A DNA stretch of 64,000 nucleotides from Burkholderia sp. D-99. GTDB taxonomy: Bacteria > Pseudomonadota > Gammaproteobacteria > Burkholderiales > Burkholderiaceae. Shown here piece by piece: positions 24,109 to 33,016 of the stretch. The notes beneath the pieces were generated by a model that saw only the letters and a program-made list of their open reading frames with translations, was not told the DNA's origin and searched no databases. Position 1 is the stretch's first letter; each line of letters opens with the position of its first letter. Where the stretch lies: assembly GCF_011605345.1 (NCBI RefSeq), contig NZ_JAAOXM010000010.1:1-64000 (forward strand). The letters are read 5' to 3'. The position numbers and the translations under genes were made by a program.

Positions 24109-24813
24109 TCAGTCTCCTTTCGCGCGTACGACGCGTTGTTCGATGCGTTTTTCGGGCGTCGCGTTCAGCACGATGCGCTGCACGAAAATCCCCGGCGTGT
24201 GGATGTGGTCCGGATCGAGCTCGCCGTTCTCGACGATCTCCTCGACCTCCGCGACGGTGATCTTGCCGGCCATCGCGCACATCGGGTTGAAGTTGCGCGC
24301 GGTGCGGCGAAAGATCAGGTTGCCCGACTTGTCGGCCTTCCAGGCCTTCACGAGCGCGACATCGGCCGTCAGCGACGGCTCGAGCACGTAGTGGCGATCG
24401 CCGAACTGGCGCGTTTCCTTGCCTTCCGCGATCACGGTGCCGTAACCCGTGTTCGTGAAGAACGCCGGGATGCCCGCGCCGCCCGCGCGCAGCTTTTCGG
24501 CGAGCGTGCCTTGCGGCGTGAATTCGAGTTCGAGTTCGCCGGCCAGGTACTGGCGCTCGAACTCCTTGTTCTCGCCGACGTACGACGAGATCATCTTCTT
24601 GACCTGGCGCGTTTCCAGCAACAGGCCGAGGCCGAAGCCGTCGACGCCCGCGTTGTTGCTGATGCAGGTGATGCCCTTGACGGCCGAATCGCGCAACGCC
24701 GCGATCAGCGCCTCCGGAATCCCGCACAGGCCGAAGCCGCCCACCGCGAAGGTCTGCCCGTCACGGACGATCCCTTCCAGCGCGGCAGCCGCGCTTGGAT
24801 AGACTTTGTTCAT
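24109..24813 (-). CDS. scoA: 3-oxoacid CoA-transferase subunit A
   Basis: This 234-residue alpha subunit pairs with the downstream scoB product. Landmarks are the glycine-rich VGGFGLCGIPEALIAAL (about 21-37, the family's CoA/oxoanion loop), SNNAGVDGFGLGLLL and GAGIPAFFTNTGYGT, all conserved in ScoA/AtoD-type proteins. The enzyme works in ketone-body and short-chain acyl metabolism, which fits the beta-oxidation-linked ETF-QO and thioesterase genes nearby, though they are not in one operon. It is divergent from the PAS-LuxR regulator across a 223-base gap. Confidence 0.9.
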   Translation of the reverse strand: MNKVYPSAAAALEGIVRDGQTFAVGGFGLCGIPEALIAALRDSAVKGITCISNNAGVDGFGLGLLLETRQVKKMISSYVGENKEFERQYLAGELELEFTPQGTLAEKLRAGGAGIPAFFTNTGYGTVIAEGKETRQFGDRHYVLEPSLTADVALVKAWKADKSGNLIFRRTARNFNPMCAMAGKITVAEVEEIVENGELDPDHIHTPGIFVQRIVLNATPEKRIEQRVVRAKGD

Positions 24814-25036
24814 CTGTTGTCCCTTCCTCTATGGAAACCAGCGAAACCGGTTCACGCGCCCACGTGGCCCGCAAGCCCGCCGCATCATTCTATGCATGCA
24901 CGGCGATGCCTGCGTCGAGGCGCGCTGTTTTTATACCGCGGCAAACCGCCACGAGATGCCTGAAAGGGTACGATGCGGCGCGGATGCGGCACAATACGCA
25001 AAAATACATAAGCGTTTGCCTCCGCTTGCCTGCGCC

Positions 25037-25582
25037 ATGCCCGCTCTCGATTACCAGACCGCCTTCCACCTCGCGCCGCTCGGCCTCGTGCTGTCGCGCG
25101 ACCGCGTGATCGAGGACTGCAACGACGCGCTCGCGTCGATCTTCCGCTGCGTGCGGGCCGACCTGATCGGAAAATCGTACGAGGTGCTCTACCCGTCGAC
25201 GGACGAATTCCAGCGAATCGGCGAACGTATCGCGCGCGTGATGGCCGCGAACGGCATCTACTCGGATGACAGAATCATGAAACGCGCGGACGGCGAACTG
25301 TTCTGGTGCCACGTCACCGGCCGCGCACTCGATCGCACCGCGCCGCTCGCGGCGGGTGTCTGGACCTTCGAGGATTTGAGTGCGACGCGCCGGGTCGCCG
25401 TCGAACTGACCCCGCGCGAGCGCGAGATCGCCGCGCAGCTTGCAACCGGCAAGACCAGCAAGCAGATCGGGCGCGTGCTCGGCATCAGCTCGCGCACGGT
25501 CGACATCTACCGCGCGCGACTGATGCGCAAGTACGGGACCAACAATACGCCGGAGCTGCTGCAGCGCCTGCTCGGGCAGTGA
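25037..25582 (+). CDS. PAS-LuxR transcriptional regulator
   Basis: A 181-residue one-component regulator. The PAS domain spans about 7-120 (LAPLGLVLSRDRVIEDCNDALASIFR, YEVLYPSTDEFQRIGERIARVM, DGELFWCHVTGRAL). A LuxR-type helix-turn-helix follows at about 122-178 (LTPREREIAAQLATGKTSKQIGRVLGISSRTVDIYRARLMRKY). There is no receiver domain, so the PAS domain is the likely sensor; no heme or flavin ligand can be assigned by eye. ATG at 25037 gives a start right at the PAS domain but has no clear ribosome-binding site. The upstream in-frame extension does not look protein-like. It is divergent from scoAB, a plausible target. Confidence 0.85.
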   Translation: MPALDYQTAFHLAPLGLVLSRDRVIEDCNDALASIFRCVRADLIGKSYEVLYPSTDEFQRIGERIARVMAANGIYSDDRIMKRADGELFWCHVTGRALDRTAPLAAGVWTFEDLSATRRVAVELTPREREIAAQLATGKTSKQIGRVLGISSRTVDIYRARLMRKYGTNNTPELLQRLLGQ

Positions 25583-25687
25583 ATGGCGGCTTCCGGATGA
25601 CAATCGGCCGCGCATGGCGGCCGATTCGGGAAACAACGGGCATGGCGTGCCGCCGGCGACCTGGCGCCGGCCTCGCCGTATCGGCGC

Positions 25688-26128
25688 TCAGCCGACCTTC
25701 GTCGCGAGCGCGCGCTCGATCGTGTCGCGCAGCAGCTGGGGCAGCGGCACCGCCTTGCCGAGCGCGTAGTCGACCCACACGCAGCGCGCCTTGCCGCGCG
25801 CATAGACGTGCTGCGGATCGTCCGCGCGCGTAAGCTCGAAACCGGTGTCGAAGCTGCTTCGGCCGGGTTTGGCGGCCGTCATCTTCGCGATCACGTCACC
25901 CGGATAATGCAGTTGCTTGAGGAATTCCATCGACGCCGTGACGATGACGGGCCCCTGCCCTTCGCCATTGCCGCCGGCAATGCCGAGCTCCTCGAACCAC
26001 GAGATCCGCGCCTGCTCCATGTAGCGGAAATAGACCGTGTTGTTCACATGGCCGAACGCGTCCATGTCGCCCCAGCGGATCGGCATCGACATCTCAAATA
26101 CGGGGGAGTAATCGCTTGTTGCGCTCAT
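25688..26128 (-). CDS. acyl-CoA thioesterase, 4HBT/YbgC-type hotdog fold
   Basis: This 146-residue hotdog-fold protein hydrolyses acyl-CoA thioesters. The signature RWGDMDAFGHVNNTVYFRYMEQAR (about 18-41) contains the catalytic Asp in the place seen in YbgC and 4-hydroxybenzoyl-CoA thioesterases, and GRSSFDTGFELTR forms the partner strand. Chain-length preference is not predictable. It is 32 bases downstream of the short-chain dehydrogenase gene on the same strand, so the two are likely one transcript. Confidence 0.87.
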   Translation of the reverse strand: MSATSDYSPVFEMSMPIRWGDMDAFGHVNNTVYFRYMEQARISWFEELGIAGGNGEGQGPVIVTASMEFLKQLHYPGDVIAKMTAAKPGRSSFDTGFELTRADDPQHVYARGKARCVWVDYALGKAVPLPQLLRDTIERALATKVG

Positions 26129-26160
26129 TGCAGTCTTCTTTGTTGCTGAATGTCATCCGC

Positions 26161-26943
26161 TCAGGCGAGGCCGAAGCCGTCGTCGGCGGAGATAATCGAG
26201 CCATTGATGAACTGCGACTCGTCGGCCGCGAGCAGCAACAACAGCCCGTCGAGATCCTGCGGCTTGCCGACGCGCCGGCGCGGCAGCATCGACTGCAGCT
26301 TCTGGCCCTGCTCGGTTTCCCACAGGTAATGATTGATTTCGGTATCGATATAACCCGGACAGATCGCGTTGACGTTGATCCCGTGGCGCCCCCATTCGAG
26401 CGCCATCGCGCGCGTCATCTGCACGACCGCGGCCTTGCTCATCGCGTACAGCCCGATCTGCGGAAACACGCGCAGCCCGGCCACCGACGCGATGTTGATG
26501 ATCCGGCACGGCGGCTTGCCGTTGCCGCTGCCGTTCGCGCGCATGATCATCCGCTTCGCGACTTCCTGCGCGACGAAAAACGCGCCGCGCGTGTTGGTGT
26601 CGAATACGAACTCGAAATCGGCCGGCGTCACGTCGACGAGCTTCTGCATCGTCGAGACGCCCGAATTGTTCACGAGGATGTCGATCGTGCCCGCCTCCGT
26701 CTCCGCGTGCGCGACCGCCGCCTTGATGCTCTGGACGTCGGTGACGTCGAGCGACACGACGTGCGCGGCGCCGCCCGCCGCCTCGATCTCGGCACGCAAC
26801 TCCTTCAGTCGCTCGACGCGACGGCTCGCAAGCACGACCTTCGCACCGGCCTGCGACAGCACCTGCGCAAAGCGCTGCCCCAGGCCGCTCGACGCACCCG
26901 TGACCAGCGCAACCTTGCCTTCCAGATTGATCGACCGACCCAT
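26161..26943 (-). CDS. SDR-family NAD(P)-dependent oxidoreductase
   Basis: This 260-residue classical short-chain dehydrogenase has the cofactor motif TGASSGLGQ (15-23), NNSG (92-95), catalytic Ser153, Tyr166 and Lys170 (YAMSK), and CPGYIDTEI after the active site. A basic residue pair follows the second strand (SRR, 40-42), which favours NADP(H). Its best resemblance is to 3-hydroxyacyl-CoA or 3-oxoacyl reductases, in line with the thioesterase downstream. ATG at 26943 is preferred (GGGG eight bases upstream); GTG at 26949 is an alternative. It is divergent from the ETF-ubiquinone oxidoreductase gene with an operator-like palindrome between. Confidence 0.87.
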   Translation of the reverse strand: MGRSINLEGKVALVTGASSGLGQRFAQVLSQAGAKVVLASRRVERLKELRAEIEAAGGAAHVVSLDVTDVQSIKAAVAHAETEAGTIDILVNNSGVSTMQKLVDVTPADFEFVFDTNTRGAFFVAQEVAKRMIMRANGSGNGKPPCRIINIASVAGLRVFPQIGLYAMSKAAVVQMTRAMALEWGRHGINVNAICPGYIDTEINHYLWETEQGQKLQSMLPRRRVGKPQDLDGLLLLLAADESQFINGSIISADDGFGLA

Positions 26944-27017
26944 TTGCACATCCCCTTTCGATGTCGTTTCGCCGCTACGGGCAGCACGGCCCGAGCGGCA
27001 TTACCCTAGCACAAAAA

Positions 27018-27033
27018 TAGAACGATCGTGCTA
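27018..27033. promoter_or_regulatory. 16-bp palindrome, TetR-type operator candidate
   Basis: TAGAACGATCGTGCTA is palindromic except for one pair. It lies in the 178-base divergent region between the SDR gene and the ETF-QO gene, in an AT-richer patch. The shape fits operators of TetR-family repressors; no such regulator is encoded in the window. Confidence 0.5.
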
Positions 27034-27121
27034 ATCTAGCCGCATGCTGTTGCGGCAAGCGTTTCGTTTCGCAGACAATACGCTCCCGAATAAAAGCATT
27101 CTAACGGTTAGAGGAACGCCA

Positions 27122-28795
27122 ATGACCCCCGCAAGCCTCATCGAGCAATACGGCCCGCGCGAATCGATGGAATACGACGTCGTGATCGTCGGCGGCGGCC
27201 CCGCCGGGCTGTCGGCGGCGATCCGGCTCAAGCAGCTGGCCGCCGAGAAAGGCACCGAGATCGGCGTGTGCGTGCTCGAGAAGGGTTCCGAGATCGGCGC
27301 GCACATCCTGTCGGGCGCGGTGATGGATCCGCGCGCGATCAACGAACTGTTCCCCGACTGGAAGGAACGCGGCGCGCCGCTCGACGTCGAGGTGACGGAA
27401 GACCGCTTCCTGTTCCTGTCCGAGAAAAGCGCGGTCACGACGCCGAACTGGGCGCTGCCCGCCAACTTCCAGAACCACGGCAACTACGTGATTTCGCTGG
27501 GCAACGTCACGCGCTGGCTCGGGGCACAGGCCGAGGCGCTGGGCGTCGAGATCTTCCCCGGCTTCCCGGCCGCCGAGATTCTGTACAACGACGACGGCTC
27601 TGTAAAGGGCGTCGCGACCGGCAACATGGGCGTGGGTAAGGACGGCGAGCCGACCGAGAACTTCCAGCTCGGCATGGAGTTGCACGCGAAGTACACGCTG
27701 TTCGCCGAAGGCTGCCGCGGCCATCTCGGCCGCCAGCTGATCTCGAAGTTCAAGCTCGACGCGAACGCCGAGCCGCAGGCGTACGGCATCGGCATCAAGG
27801 AGCTGTGGGAAATCGACCCGGCGAAGCACAAGCCGGGCCTCGTGATCCACACGGCCGGCTGGCCGCTGAAGTCCGATACCTACGGCGGCTCGTTCCTGTA
27901 TCACATGGACAACAACCAGGTCGTGGTCGGCTTCGTGGTCGGCCTCGGCTACACGAACCCGTACCTGTCGCCGTTCGAGGAATTCCAGCGCTACAAGACG
28001 CACCCGTCGATCCGCGCGTTCCTCGAAGGCGGCAAGCGCGTGTCGTACGGCGCGCGTGCGATTACGGCGGGCGGGCTGCTGTCGCTGCCGAAGACGGTGT
28101 TCCCGGGCGGCGCGCTGATCGGCGACGACGCGGGCTTCCTGAACGCATCGCGGATCAAGGGTAGCCACGCGGCGATCAAGACCGGCATGCTGGCGGCCGA
28201 CGCCGCGTTCGACGCGGTGCAGGCCGGCCGCCAGTCGGACGAACTCAACGCGTACCCGGACGCCTTCAAGCAGTCGTGGCTGTACACGGAGCTGTACCGT
28301 GCGCGCAACTTCAAGCAGTGGATGGCCAAGGGGCTGTACCTCGGCACGCTGATGGTCGGGCTCGAGCAGAAGGTGATGGGCGGCAACGTGCCGTGGACGC
28401 TGCACCACGAGCACGCGGACCACGAGATGCTGAAGCCGGCATCGCAATGCCAGCCGATCGAATATCCGAAGCCGGACGGCAAGCTGACGTTCGACCGGTT
28501 GTCGTCGGTGTTCATCTCGAACACGAACCACGAGGAGAATCAGCCGGCGCACCTGACGCTGAAGGATGCGAACGTGCCGGTGAACGTGAACCTGCGCACG
28601 TACGCGGGGCCGGAGGGGCGCTTCTGCCCGGCGGCCGTGTATGAATTCGTGAAGAACGACGACGGCAGCGATCGCCTCGTGATCAACGCGCAGAACTGCG
28701 TGCACTGCAAGACCTGCGACATCAAGGACCCGACGCAGAACATCGTGTGGGTCACGCCGGAAGGCGGCGGCGGACCGAATTATCCGAACATGTAA
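27122..28795 (+). CDS. electron transfer flavoprotein-ubiquinone oxidoreductase
   Basis: ETF-QO passes electrons from acyl-CoA and amino-acid dehydrogenases, via ETF, to membrane ubiquinone. The 557-residue protein has the usual length. There is an FAD dinucleotide motif VVIVGGGPAGLSAAIRL (about 19-35), a second FAD segment GGALIGDDAGFLNASRIKGSHAAIKTGMLAA (about 330-360), and a C-terminal 4Fe-4S domain with cysteines in GRFCPAAVYEF and NCVHCKTCDIKDPTQNI. It is membrane-bound by a short hydrophobic surface rather than helices. ATG at 27122 has TTAGAGGAA seven bases upstream. It connects with the beta-oxidation-type enzymes encoded around it. Confidence 0.95.
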   Translation: MTPASLIEQYGPRESMEYDVVIVGGGPAGLSAAIRLKQLAAEKGTEIGVCVLEKGSEIGAHILSGAVMDPRAINELFPDWKERGAPLDVEVTEDRFLFLSEKSAVTTPNWALPANFQNHGNYVISLGNVTRWLGAQAEALGVEIFPGFPAAEILYNDDGSVKGVATGNMGVGKDGEPTENFQLGMELHAKYTLFAEGCRGHLGRQLISKFKLDANAEPQAYGIGIKELWEIDPAKHKPGLVIHTAGWPLKSDTYGGSFLYHMDNNQVVVGFVVGLGYTNPYLSPFEEFQRYKTHPSIRAFLEGGKRVSYGARAITAGGLLSLPKTVFPGGALIGDDAGFLNASRIKGSHAAIKTGMLAADAAFDAVQAGRQSDELNAYPDAFKQSWLYTELYRARNFKQWMAKGLYLGTLMVGLEQKVMGGNVPWTLHHEHADHEMLKPASQCQPIEYPKPDGKLTFDRLSSVFISNTNHEENQPAHLTLKDANVPVNVNLRTYAGPEGRFCPAAVYEFVKNDDGSDRLVINAQNCVHCKTCDIKDPTQNIVWVTPEGGGGPNYPNM

Positions 28796-28802
28796 CAGCC
28801 GG

Positions 28803-28832
28803 AACGCGCCGCCACGAGCGGCGCGTTTTTTG
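28803..28832 (+). terminator. ETF-QO terminator
   Basis: AACGCGCCGC pairs with GCGGCGCGTT around CACGA and is followed by T6, eight bases after the stop. Confidence 0.9.
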
Positions 28833-28846
28833 GGTCGCCGCAAACG

Positions 28847-28880
28847 AAACGGGGCGCTGCTTCAGGCAGCGCCCCGTTTT
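28847..28880 (-). terminator. aroC terminator
   Basis: AAACGGGGCGCTGC pairs with GCAGCGCCCCGTTT around TTCAG. The stem is symmetrical and can stop both directions; it faces the convergent aroC gene. Confidence 0.88.
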
Positions 28881-28941
28881 GCATTCCCCGCATTCCCCGC
28901 ATGCCAGCCGGCCGAGACGCGCTGCGCCCCGCCCGCTCGTA

Positions 28942-30042
28942 TCAGGTCGCGCTACCCGCAATCTTCGGCGTCGGCGTCTCGACGTCCCCGCACTGCGCGC
29001 GATGCCGCAGCGCATGGTCGATCAGCACCAGCGCGAGCATCGACTCTGCGATCGGCGTCGCACGAATGCCGACGCACGGATCGTGGCGGCCGAACGTCTC
29101 GACCGTCGCTTCGTCGCCCGCCTTCGTGATCGAACGGCGCGGCGTGCGGATACTCGACGTCGGCTTGATCGCGATCGACACGGTGATGTCCTGCCCCGTC
29201 GAAATCCCGCCAAGCACACCGCCCGCATGGTTTCCGACGAACCCGCCTGGCGTCAACTCGTCGCCGTGCACCGAGCCGCGCTGGGCGACGCTGTCGAAGC
29301 CCGCGCCAATCTCGACGCCCTTCACCGCGTTGATGCTCATCATCGCCTTCGCGATATCGGCATCGAGACGGTCGAACACGGGTTCGCCCCAGCCGACCGG
29401 CACGCCCGACGCGACGACGTCGATGCGCGCGCCGATCGAATCGCCGTCCTTGCGCAGCGCATCCATGTACGCCTCGAGTTCCGGCACGACCGCCGCATTC
29501 GGCGAGAAGAACGGATTCTCGTGCACGTGCGACCAGTCGACGAACGGCACGTCGATCTCGCCGAGGCCGCTCATGTAACCGCGCACCTCGACGCCGAAGC
29601 GCTCGCGCAGCCACTTCTTGGCGACCGCACCCGCGCCGACGATCGGCGCGGTCAGGCGCGCGGATGAGCGGCCGCCGCCACGGTAGTCGCGGATGCCGTA
29701 TTTCTGCCAGTAGGTGTAGTCGGCGTGGCCGGGACGGAACGTCTCGACGATATTGCCGTAGTCCTTGCTGCGCTGGTCGGTGTTGCGGATCAGCAGCGCG
29801 ATCGGCGTGCCGGTCGTCACGCCTTCGAACACGCCCGACAGGATCTCGACCTCGTCAGCCTCCTGCCGCTGCGTCACGTGACGCGACGTGCCGGGCTTGC
29901 GGCGATCGAGCTCGACCTGGATGTCGGCTTCGGTCAGCCCCATTCCCGGCGGGCAGCCGTCGATCACGCAGCCGATCGCGGGACCGTGCGATTCGCCGAA
30001 GGTCGTGACAGTGAAAAGCGTGCCGAGGGTATTGCCGGACAT
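28942..30042 (-). CDS. aroC: chorismate synthase
   Basis: AroC converts 5-enolpyruvylshikimate-3-phosphate to chorismate using reduced FMN, the last shared step to aromatic amino acids and folate. The 366-residue protein shows GESHGPAIGCVIDGCPPG near the start (residues about 16-33), RGGGRSSARLTAPIVGAGAVAKK (about 130-152), DSVAQRGSVHGDELTPGGF and the terminal-domain SIAIKPTSSIRTPRRSI, all conserved. Start at 30042 gives the standard N-terminus MSGNTLGTLFTVTTFGESHG. A 287-base gap separates it from the upstream acyltransferase gene. An AT-rich TATAAT-like element with an upstream TG at about 30139-30144 may be its promoter. Confidence 0.96.
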   Translation of the reverse strand: MSGNTLGTLFTVTTFGESHGPAIGCVIDGCPPGMGLTEADIQVELDRRKPGTSRHVTQRQEADEVEILSGVFEGVTTGTPIALLIRNTDQRSKDYGNIVETFRPGHADYTYWQKYGIRDYRGGGRSSARLTAPIVGAGAVAKKWLRERFGVEVRGYMSGLGEIDVPFVDWSHVHENPFFSPNAAVVPELEAYMDALRKDGDSIGARIDVVASGVPVGWGEPVFDRLDADIAKAMMSINAVKGVEIGAGFDSVAQRGSVHGDELTPGGFVGNHAGGVLGGISTGQDITVSIAIKPTSSIRTPRRSITKAGDEATVETFGRHDPCVGIRATPIAESMLALVLIDHALRHRAQCGDVETPTPKIAGSAT

Positions 30043-30138
30043 GATGGAACCGCCCAAAGAGAAATGGGCAAACCGATGCGCTGCCCGGGCCGCAGGCAGG
30101 TCGATCGTTTGCCGGTCGAGAAAAAGAGGTAAGCCGCT

Positions 30139-30144
30139 ATTATG
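30139..30144 (-). promoter_or_regulatory. possible extended -10 element of aroC
   Basis: On the minus strand TGGCATAAT resembles an extended -10 (TGnTATAAT), about 95 bases before the aroC start. No good -35 is visible. Confidence 0.3.
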
Positions 30145-30329
30145 CCAGCCGTCCCGGGCACGCGGGCCGTGTGAACCGCTCAGACCACACGACCCGGCCG
30201 TGGCTATGGCCCGGTGCAACGGTCGGCAACTCGCGCCATTCCGGTCGAGGCCGGCCGGCCCGTGACCGATTCGCGACCGCCGTCACGGCCCGGCGCGGCG
30301 ATCGGCAACCCGCGCCGCGCCCGCCCAGC

Positions 30330-32264
30330 CTACTTCCGCGCGCCGCGCAGTTCGGTTACGGCGGCCTGCAGCGACTCGGGCGTCGCGACCGACGCCGGGA
30401 TCGGCTCGCCGACCGCCAGCGTCAGCCGGCTCATCACGCCGCGCTTGATGGGGCGCGGCATCCGCGCATCGGAATGCCGCGAAAAATAGCTGCCCCACAG
30501 CCCGCGCAGCGCCATCGGAATCACGGGTGCCGGCGTGCGGCCCAGGATTTCCATGATGCCGTGGTGGAACGTGTTGATATCGCCCGTCTTCGTCAACTTG
30601 CCTTCAGGGAATATGCACACGAGTTCACCATCCTTCAGCGCGGCCTCGCAGGCGTCGTACGCGCGCGCGAGCATCGCGGGATCTTCGTGACGCGGCGCGA
30701 TCGGGATCGCCTTCGCATGCCGGAACACCCAGCTCGCGAAGCGCGTCTTGAAGATCCGGTGATCCATCACGAAACGGATCGGGCGCGGGCTCGCCGCAGC
30801 CAGCACGAGCGCATCGACGTAGCTGACGTGGTTGCACACGAGCACGGCCGCCCCTTCCGCCGGAATCCGCTCCGCGTGCACGAGACGAATCCGGTAGAAC
30901 GTGTGGACGAGCACCCACGCGACGAAGCGCAGCAGGAACTCGGGCACGAGCAGATAGATATACGCCGCGACGATGACGTTCAACAGCGCGGTCACGAGGA
31001 ACAGCCCCGGGATGTCGACGCCGGCCTTGGTCAGCCCCATCGCCATCACGGCCGACAGGATCATGAACAGCGCGTTCAGGATGTTGTTCGCGGCGATGAT
31101 CCGCGCGCGGTGCGTCGGCGCACTGCGGCTCTGGATCAGCGCGTACAGCGGCACGCTGTAGAAGCCGCCGAACATCGCGAGCAGGAACAGGTCGGCGAGG
31201 ATGCGCCAGTGGCGCGCGCCGGCCAGGAATTCGCCGACCGACAGCAAATGGCCGGGCGAGGGCAGCGCGTGGCTCGCGAAATACAGCTCGATCGCGAACA
31301 CGCTGATGCCGATCGAGCCGAGCGGCACGAGGCCGATCTCGACGCGCCGCTGCGACAGCCGTTCGCACAGCAGCGAACCGAGGCCGATACCGACCGAGAA
31401 CGTCGCGAGCAGGATCGTGACGACGTCGGGGCTCGCAGACAGCACGTCCTTCGCGAAATTGAAGAACGACGTGAGGAACGTCGCGCCGACGAACCACAGC
31501 CACGAGATGCCGAGCAGGCTCAGGAACACGGTGCGGTTCTGGCGTGCGAGCCCGAGGTTGCGCCAGGTCTCGCTGACCGGATTCCAGTTGATCACGAGAT
31601 CGGGCTGCGGCGCCGGCGTGGAAGGCACGCGCTGCGCGACGAGCCGCCCCGCGAGCGCGATCACGACGACGCTCACCGCGAGCACGCGCTCGCCGGCGCC
31701 TTCGATGCCCGCCGCCGCACCGCCGATGATCGTGCCGATCAGGATCGCGATGAACGTGCCCATCTCGACGAGGCCGTTGCCGCCGACCAGCTCATGCTCG
31801 CCGAGATGCTGCGGCAGGTACGAATACTTGACGGGCCCGAACAGCGTCGAGTGCATCCCCATCATGAACGTGCACAGATACAGCAGCGGCGCGCTGTGCG
31901 TGACGAAGCCGGCCGCGCCGACCAGCATCAGCCCGATCTCGAAGGTCTTCACGAAACGCGTGAGGGTCGCCTTGTCGTATTTGTCGGCGATCTGGCCGGA
32001 CGTCGCCGAGAACAGCACGAACGGCAGGATGAAGATTGCGGAAATCAGGAAGGCCGCCGTCTTCGCATCGACACCGGCGAACCGCGCGGTGTGATAGGTG
32101 ACGAGCGACGTGAAGCCGATCTTGAAGACGTTGTCGTTCAGCGCGCCGAGGAACTGGGTCGTGAAGAACGGCGCGAAACGGCGCTCGCGCAGCAGGTCGA
32201 ACTGCGACGCGTGGGCCTGCCGTTCGCCGCGCCGCCCGGAAGTGGCTTGCGTTTGATCGCTCAT
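30330..32264 (-). CDS. MFS transporter fused to a 1-acyl-glycerophosphate acyltransferase domain
   Basis: This 644-residue fusion couples an LplT-like lysophospholipid flippase (residues about 20-420, some 12 membrane helices; TTQFLGALNDNVFKIGFTSLV opens it) to a PlsC-type acyltransferase (about 440-640). The acyltransferase has block I NHVSYVD, a basic middle region and block III FPEGKLTKTG. In E. coli, LplT imports lysophosphatidylethanolamine and Aas re-acylates it. Here both steps appear to sit in one chain, but the acyl-ACP synthetase half of Aas is absent. The start is uncertain: ATG at 32264 precedes a polar region without clear ribosome-binding site. Confidence 0.88.
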   Translation of the reverse strand: MSDQTQATSGRRGERQAHASQFDLLRERRFAPFFTTQFLGALNDNVFKIGFTSLVTYHTARFAGVDAKTAAFLISAIFILPFVLFSATSGQIADKYDKATLTRFVKTFEIGLMLVGAAGFVTHSAPLLYLCTFMMGMHSTLFGPVKYSYLPQHLGEHELVGGNGLVEMGTFIAILIGTIIGGAAAGIEGAGERVLAVSVVVIALAGRLVAQRVPSTPAPQPDLVINWNPVSETWRNLGLARQNRTVFLSLLGISWLWFVGATFLTSFFNFAKDVLSASPDVVTILLATFSVGIGLGSLLCERLSQRRVEIGLVPLGSIGISVFAIELYFASHALPSPGHLLSVGEFLAGARHWRILADLFLLAMFGGFYSVPLYALIQSRSAPTHRARIIAANNILNALFMILSAVMAMGLTKAGVDIPGLFLVTALLNVIVAAYIYLLVPEFLLRFVAWVLVHTFYRIRLVHAERIPAEGAAVLVCNHVSYVDALVLAAASPRPIRFVMDHRIFKTRFASWVFRHAKAIPIAPRHEDPAMLARAYDACEAALKDGELVCIFPEGKLTKTGDINTFHHGIMEILGRTPAPVIPMALRGLWGSYFSRHSDARMPRPIKRGVMSRLTLAVGEPIPASVATPESLQAAVTELRGARK

Positions 32265-32319
32265 GCGGAATACGCGCGCGCCGTCTGGGCGACGCTGCAC
32301 GGGCCTTGTATGGTCATTG

Positions 32320-32355
32320 AAAAAACGGCGGCGCAGGACAAGCCTGCGCCGCCGC
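32320..32355 (-). terminator. terminator of the CBS-domain gene
   Basis: CGGCGGCGCAGG pairs with CCTGCGCCGCCG around CTTGT on the minus strand and is followed by T6. It separates the CBS gene from the downstream fusion transporter. Confidence 0.9.
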
Positions 32356-32403
32356 GTGCCGGGTGGCGGCGCCCGCGCATAACGGCGACGGGCGCGGCGT
32401 GGT

Positions 32404-32859
32404 TCACGACTTGTGCGCTTCGGCTTCCGATTCCGGCCAGTCGCGGATGTACGCCTTCAGCATCCTGTTTTCGAAGCTTTGCGCCTCGACGACCGTCTTC
32501 GCGACGTCGTAGAACGAAATGACGCCCATCAGCACCTTCTTGTCGAGCACCGGCATATAGCGCGCATGGCGCTCGAGCATCATCCGGCGCACTTCGTTGA
32601 CGTCCGTTTCCGGCGTACACGTGAGCGGCTCGTCCATCACCTTGCGCACCTGCACGTCGCCGATCGCGCCGCCGTTCACGTGCAGGCGCAGGATGATCTC
32701 GCGGAACGTCAGCATCCCGACGAGATCTCCGTACTCCATCACGACGAGCGAACCGATGTCGTGCTCGGCCATCGTATCGACCGCTTCGCGCAGCGGCTTG
32801 TCGGGCGTCACCGTAAACAGCGTGTTGCCCTTTACTTTCAGAATATCGCTGACGCGCAT
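32404..32859 (-). CDS. two-CBS-domain protein
   Basis: A 151-residue stand-alone protein of two CBS domains (about 8-60 and 72-130), modules that bind adenosine nucleotides and sense energy state. The repeats are recognisable as LREAVDTMAEHDIGSLVVMEYGDLVGMLTFREIILR and VNEVRRMMLERHARYMPVLDKKVLMGVISFYDVAK. No catalytic domain is attached, so it probably acts by binding a partner that cannot be named here. The ribosome-binding site AGGGGA stands before the ATG at 32859. It is monocistronic with its own terminator and divergent from the Mpo1-like gene. Confidence 0.9.
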   Translation of the reverse strand: MRVSDILKVKGNTLFTVTPDKPLREAVDTMAEHDIGSLVVMEYGDLVGMLTFREIILRLHVNGGAIGDVQVRKVMDEPLTCTPETDVNEVRRMMLERHARYMPVLDKKVLMGVISFYDVAKTVVEAQSFENRMLKAYIRDWPESEAEAHKS

Positions 32860-33016
32860 CGTAGTCCCCTCATGCTTGAATGCAAAACCTCTTTCGATCC
32901 TATCGGAAAGCCTGTCAAAAGGAAAGCTCGGGCCCGTGCGGCGGGCCGCCCCCGCTTGCGGAAGCGCGCCGCCGGCAGCACAATGGCCGCATGAACAGCG
33001 GCCCGAGGAGACGGCC

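Noticed and set aside
30171..32522. 783-residue plus-strand frame opposite the LplT fusion
   Set aside because: Composed almost only of R, H, D, E, A and Q; the antisense strand encodes recognisable membrane and PlsC motifs.
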